From Antedon mediterranea (taxonomy: Eukaryota; Echinodermata; Crinoidea; Comatulida; Antedonidae), in NCBI RefSeq assembly GCF_964355755.1, contig NC_092672.1:21202501-21266500 (forward strand): 64,000 nt of DNA. The letters run 5' to 3'. Under the pieces are notes generated by a model, which was not told where the DNA came from, searched no databases, and saw only the letters and a list, made by a program, of their open reading frames with translations. Made by a program: the position numbers and the translations under genes. Each line of letters opens with the position of its first letter. The stretch's first letter is position 1. Positions 58,946 to 64,000 of this stretch are shown piece after piece.

Positions 58946-60585
58946 CAATGTTAGAGACTTTAGTACATGCGGCATGGGAACCTCTCTTACCAACCATCGT
59001 CCAAAAATACTAGGATCCAATACATCACTAATAAGTTGAATACGATAAATGGTTGAATCAAGACTATTCCACTTATATTTGGGGTAAAACATTATTTTTT
59101 TGTTAAAAATAATTGCCAAACTCTGCAATCCTCCAAAAACATAGCAAACCTCATTTAACCAACCTCATTTAACCAACATAAAAGTGATTGAATCAGTAGT
59201 GCACAACTCACTTGGTTTGTCAATTTAAATATATTTTTTGTTTAACTAATTGTTTTGCCATAAAGCATTATTGTTTGGTTTAAAAAAATAAATGCTAAAC
59301 CTTCACTCTTGGATTAAAGGGGACGTAATTACCAGCCCAAACAATGTTACAGTACTGTATAATTAAAACATTTTATTTTAATTTCTTTAGAATACATATT
59401 TAGATATTTAATTGATAAAAATTGTTGGCAGCCAATAATCCAATTAAAAGACCAAGGAATGATACTTCACTTATTAATTTTCCCATCAAAAAAAATATAA
59501 CAATTACTGTGTGTAAGTTTATATCTAATACAATTTGTTTTAGCCGTATTAATTAATAATTGGTTTGTAGTGAACCATTCACTAGCTTACTTAACTCTAA
59601 ATTTAAAAAGTTCAACAAGACATCAATATTGTTATTAAAATAAAATAAAGTTGTACTGTATTATCTGCATAAAAAAGGTTGTCTGGAAGATTTACTAATT
59701 ATTAATTTGAAATAATGATTTCGGTCTGTAAAATAGCTTTAAACCAATCTAAGAAAAATACCATAGCGAAACAACTTGAAAATATCATGGTTAACAACAT
59801 CAACATGTTTTCATACATCTAGAAAAGTACTTCATAAAATTAATTGTTTTCAAATGCAGTATTAACAGAATTAGTGAGTTCAAGAAAAGTATGACAAGTA
59901 TACAAGTATACATTTTTCATTATTTTTTGAAAAAAATGGGTAAAATTAAGATTGGTATAAAACTATCCGTTTTTAAATACAGGATTTACTTTTAATATGA
60001 TTAGGTACAGAACCCATCATGAATGATTAATTAATGGCATGAGATGGCTTATAATAATGGAGAAACCTTTTTAAGAATCATGCTCTGAACCTTTACTAGA
60101 ATCCAAATTATTAATTATATTAAGCACTTCTGTTTCAGATATAAATGAGAGGCTATATGGGAGGTGGTAATTAAGAGATTAGATCTTTGGTATTTTTAGG
60201 AATATAGAATTACAGAGTTTTACAAATTTATGAAAAATAATCACTAAATTCTGGCTAATTATGTTTGTATCATAAAAATATTCATCATTAATTTGTTAAA
60301 CATGAGGTGTATTTCTACTTTCTTTACCAGGATTAATTACAGAATGTATTACGTCTCATTTTTTATGTTACATTAAGTCTGATTGAATTTAGTTTCATGC
60401 ATTTTTTCTTAGAAATTTTACAGTGCAGTAATAATGTTCATAGCATTTTATTAAATACATTATGTGTATGACAAAGATGGTGATTTGTTTAGAAGGATTT
60501 CTGAATCATAAACATTACACATTGTATATTGTACCTACCTACTGTAAATCATTACCAACATAGTATGTGTAAAGATTACTATTTT
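58946..60585. other. No gene recognised
   Basis: AT-rich, non-coding by eye, without visible element ends. Confidence 0.45.
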
Positions 60586-60589
60586 TAAT

Positions 60590-61110
60590 AATTTTCCTTC
60601 ATTAAATGCTTTTTCTGGATGTCGACAGCCGGCATAAAATGTTGTTGCCTTCATAGCCTTAGCTTTTCGAATCACAATGGATCTTTGCGGCCTATAAATG
60701 ATAATGTGTCTTAGGCATAGATCTTCACCTCAATTTTTCTAGTTCAGTGTACATTTTCAATCGAAATATTATTTAAGCCAAGATCAGTTTTAAATATGTC
60801 CTTTACAAGGTGCATTTGATCTTTTCCTTGATGTCACCAAATCATAGGTTGTAGCTTCTTAAATGCCTTTCAACTCGTAGCAAATTCAGCTTCCATGTAG
60901 CTATTGTATCCTGTTTAGATTTGATGTTTCACACATTCATGTCAAACTATCCGTTGTAGCTTTAAATTTATCCTTAGTTTTACTTTGAAGTTCCATAACA
61001 TTTCTGTTTAGCAATGCTTGTTAGCCTTGCTTTAGTGATGCTCTTTCCTTGTCAATCCTACAATTTATGTCAGCTGCTAAGCTACTCATTTCATCACTCA
61101 ATGCATTCAT
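60590..61110 (-). pseudogene. Decayed LINE ORF1-like stretch
   Basis: Read on the minus strand through several stops and shifts: an acidic/basic coiled-coil-like part (AADINCRIDKERASLKQ..), then HLVKDIFKTDLGLNNISIENVH and, after more breaks, SIVIRKAKAMKA. The order 'L-x-K-D-I/L-[FL].. IxIExxHR.. IVxRxxK' recalls ORF1 RNA-binding proteins of L1/Tx1-type LINEs. The match is short and badly broken; I cannot exclude chance. Confidence 0.35.
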
Positions 61111-61779
61111 TCAACATTTTTTTATTCATAGCTTGTTCAGTAGGCTCAGTTTTTATACCTATACTATGAATTCGTGTTTTTCTTGTATTCATAGTTCAAG
61201 ATAAAGCACTATTAATTGGTTATGAATACTCCTAGGCTTATATTCTTAGTAAAATGTAATACTTGCAGAATGATCAACTGTTGGGAATTAAATATTATAC
61301 AGAGCATTGTATGTCTTCACTCAGAGATGTCCATAGCCCTTTAATTTTACTGTAAATAAGAATTTGGGTTCTCTACACTAAGGTTATTCACATGACAGTA
61401 TGTAATAGTGATATGTAAAAGGAATTTAATAATAAATCATAATCATCAGAAATAGAACAATTTATTTAATTAATTCAAATTGTTCAATATAATTTAAAAT
61501 ATTTAATATTCCTGGAGTATTATCACAAATAGATAATCATTTCAATTTGTAGTATTCAAAATACAGTAGGAGGGTTTGTTTATAATTTTATAATTGTATT
61601 ACTTGATGGGTTGGCACCCAAACATTTTTAATTTTTTTTACTCCATCTTTGGTATTTAATTGCATTCTTTGAAAATTACCTTTTTTTCAATGAGCTTTCC
61701 TGAATCTTCGACTGTCTGGTGTTTTCAATTCTCCTTCTTTTTATTTGGATATATATTGTATTTTCATCTTCTTCCCAAC

Positions 61780-61990
61780 TTTTTTATTATTTTTTTCAGG
61801 GAGCCTAGGCGTAAAGTTTTTCAACTTATATAGGTTTCCTTCTACACATACTATGTTTTTTATTGGTTATTATTAAGTGTTTATATAATTATTATTTTAT
61901 GTATTTTTAATATATGTATGGAGAACATTTATTGAATATTTATTGAAAATTGATTAAACAAATCAAATCAAATAAAACAAATCATAATAT
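61780..61990 (+). mobile_element. Possible LINE 3' tail
   Basis: An AT-rich 3'-UTR-like stretch ends in repeated AAATC units (AAACAAATCAAATCAAAT near 61958-61975), the kind of tail left by CR1/L2-type insertions. No coding match supports it. Confidence 0.3.
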
Positions 61991-62566
61991 ATTAATTTTG
62001 TGTATATGCTAAAAATGCCTTAGTAAACAACTCACATGTTGTATACGAATACCATTGGGCTACTGGTTTAAATTTTGGTTTATATCTAGTAAGACTAATA
62101 ATACAATTAATGTGCATTACTAGAGTAAGCTAAGCTAGTGTCATGTTTTGAAATTAAAATGACCATTTTGATTAACTGGCATTACATAAATGAAAGTGAA
62201 ACTATTGTTTAATAGTGAGTACAGGTATTCTTTAAACCAATAGAGTTAGCCTAGGCCTCTGGGCTTATAATACATAGCAGACAATATTTTTGTGAATAGA
62301 ATAAATAAATAAAAATACTTTTGTTTTTTTCTAATTGGACATTTGGATTAATCATAAATACAACAGTTCTGACTACATTAGGTGTCCTATAAAATCATTT
62401 CATTTTTTTTTTCTGTGGCTTAGACATTTTTTCATTCATACTTCAAATTTTGTAAGAATTGTCAGGATATCATGTCATGCAACATGTAAATATTGCTGTT
62501 TTTGGACATGACATCATAACTCAGGTTTTCATAGCCATACAGCAAAGACTCTCCTAATATTAACCA

Positions 62567-62600
62567 CTAGCATTATACCCGCCCCAGGGCGGGTTTCAAA
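62567..62600 (-). mobile_element. Possible Helitron 3' end on the minus strand
   Basis: On the minus strand: ACCCGCCCTGGGGCGGGT (hairpin, 62578-62595), then ATAATG and CTAG (62567-62570), followed by T. A hairpin, a short spacer, CTAG and T are what the three better-supported Helitrons here show. The element would extend rightwards on the + map. I could not fix its 5' end; slightly GC-richer sequence continues to about 63030. Confidence 0.4.
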
Positions 62601-63434
62601 ATTAGTTTAAAGCCTTCTCAACACCCGACGCCAGTATCTGTCTATATACTCACCAATCTCCACCCTTCTTCAATATCACGTCCCCATACTCTTTTTTAAA
62701 AACAAATTCTTCCCAGTGATGGACAAATTCAATTCAACGTAAGCTTCAAATTGAGAGGAGTATACATAGCTATGATGGGTCTAATAATGGTTGAAGTACG
62801 TTGTAAATTGTGTAAATGAATAGGTGTCATATTGGCTGATAATTAAAATATGTAATTTAGATACTGCGGGGCCCCAGCCTTCTTTCTCCTCTCACCACCC
62901 CAGCCACAATCAACAAACCTTAACTCCTCCCCTAGACAGTTCAAATATAGTAACTTTTCCTAGTACAATTCCAAGCATATAGGCTACTTCATCATAGAGG
63001 GCGACATTTAAGTTTATCTAAATTGTGTGCACAATAAAAAGAAGTTTGCTATTCATTTTGTATAACAAACACATGGAATATTTTAAAACACATTTTGTTT
63101 TTATTGTTCACTAATCATTGTATACTTTATTGTTTTATAGCATTGCTATGTTTTAATATTGTTGGTGTTCCACTTTAGTGCTTTTTGACAATTAGGCTTA
63201 AATATAGTTGTTACTGTGTGCAAAACAATATCAGTTTTTTGTGGCAACAGTGTACAGTTATATGCTCTAATTTAAAATATAATCTTTAATGTGTATTATT
63301 ATCAATACATAATGATATACATTATGTTTTTTCACGCTATGGTCATAAATTTCCATTTGAAATACTTTATAAAACATTTACAATAGTGCCTTGACCATTA
63401 TTTAATTAATATTATTTTTTTAAACAGTATTTAA

Positions 63435-63719
63435 TCAAAAGGTGTATTGTCCCAAAATCATGAAAAATGAAGATTAATTAAATCAGATTTTGAATATGTT
63501 GTTTTGTAGGGTTTTAATAAAGTAACTGTAATCACTTCCGTAGAAAAAAAAAATTTTTTCATGGTTAAATTCAACCAAAAACCCATTGGCTGGCAGCCAA
63601 TTTGAACATTTTTTCATTAAAATATTTAATTTTTTTTGGATCAAATTTTTGGTCTAAATGGCACTTTCAACAAAATTGTTTTTAAGAATAATTTTTTTTT
63701 TCAGGGGGACATTGCATTT
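63435..63719. mobile_element. 285-bp MITE related to 56452-58941
   Basis: The left end AAAAGGTGTATTGTCCC and the inverted right end AAATGCAATGTCCCCCTG, each next to TTAA (63431-63434, 63720-63723), resemble the TIR of the 2.5-kb TTAA element, including the A-rich stretch after the CCC. An interior hairpin (TTGGCTGGCAGCCAA, 63587-63601) is present. Non-coding and diverged. Confidence 0.5.
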
Positions 63720-63734
63720 TTAACAAAAACACTT

Positions 63735-64000
63735 AAAATTTCACAAACCTTCAATTGTTCTTAAATATGATTTTGTATTTTAAAAGTGCAATTTTCACAA
63801 ATTTGTTTTTTAGACAAGTCACTTAAAAATGCCCTCATGATCCCTGTGTATTATAATGATCAAAGATGCTAGTTGTACTGAATATTTTAGTAATGACATG
63901 TTTTATTCATCATTTTTAGTAATGCATTTTGCCATACTCTCTTTTATTGTCAACACACTACCAACTCCGTCCACCACCTCCTCATCATTAAATAGTGAAG
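63735..64000 (+). repeat. Segmental duplication, copy C (start)
   Basis: ATGATCAAAGATGCTAG, GCCATACTCTCTTTTATT and CACTACCAACTCCGTCCACC match the intron downstream of the ankyrin exon in copies A (13785-13905) and B (38716-38850), with similar order and spacing. A third block of the tandem array therefore enters at the right edge. The matching exon would be expected a few hundred bases upstream; I do not see it, and the MITE at 63435 interrupts that area. Confidence 0.65.

Noticed and set aside
61800-61830. AG-bounded stretch after a T-rich tract (TTTTTTCAGGGAGCC) as an exon
   Set aside because: No donor or open frame with a recognisable domain follows; it looks like LINE 3'-end sequence.

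Overview
The window is AT-rich animal nuclear DNA: very long introns, GT..AG splice signals, and a dense, nested load of eukaryotic transposable elements (Ty3/gypsy LTR, Penelope-like, DIRS-like, several LINE tails, Helitrons, TIR elements and a Polinton/Maverick). The element mix and the many TAGGCCTA-type motifs would suit a marine invertebrate deuterostome such as an echinoderm. That is an inference from style, not a proof. There are no bacterial-type operons, no CRISPR array, and I recognised no rRNA or tRNA gene.

Host gene. The only host coding sequence I can support is three 99-bp, phase-0 exons on the + strand (13250-13348, 19422-19520, 35164-35262). Each encodes exactly one 33-residue ankyrin repeat and is flanked by AG/GTAAGT. 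They belong to a one-repeat-per-exon ankyrin gene that must continue beyond both window ends. Two of these exons lie in paralogous segments, copy A (about 6.05-15.45 kb) and copy B (about 32.87-55.24 kb). A third segment (copy C) begins at about 63.7 kb. Because A and B are the same ancestral intron-exon-intron block, each acts as an empty-site control for insertions in the other.

Insertions in copy A: a canonical Helitron (6158-7612), a Penelope-like remnant with 166-bp inverted pseudo-LTRs (8480-9646), two ~920-bp TA-flanked elements in opposite orientation (9842-10759, 11924-12843) and a LINE tail near 15.15 kb. Between A and B: two copies of an AGGGGG-TIR/TTAA element (16.8 and 22.9 kb), a 640-bp TIR element (22.1 kb), and a complete but disabled Ty3/gypsy element (24917-29587, minus strand, 177-bp LTRs, CTGC target duplication).

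Insertions in copy B: a Helitron nested in a related Helitron (35.3-38.3 kb), a 1.45-kb TIR element (39349-40796) and a 12,646-bp near-perfect palindrome (40848-53493). The palindrome has 5'-AG termini, a 6-bp target duplication (AAACAT) and remnants of a Polinton-type integrase and packaging ATPase, so I assign it to the Polinton/Maverick (adintovirus-like) group. It is essentially two 6.3-kb half-elements fused head to head around a 30-nt centre. Its core genes are broken, but two accessory genes are open and present in both arms: a 230-residue protein I do not recognise, and a two-exon 148-residue protein with BH4-, BH3- and BH1-like segments and a basic-ended C-terminal membrane anchor, i.e. 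a Bcl-2-like protein. This is the most interesting object in the window.

The right end holds a DIRS-like RNase H remnant (55.8-56.4 kb), a 2.5-kb TTAA element (56452-58941), a decayed LINE ORF1-like stretch (60.6-61.1 kb), a possible minus-strand Helitron end (62567) and a short related TIR element (63.4-63.7 kb).
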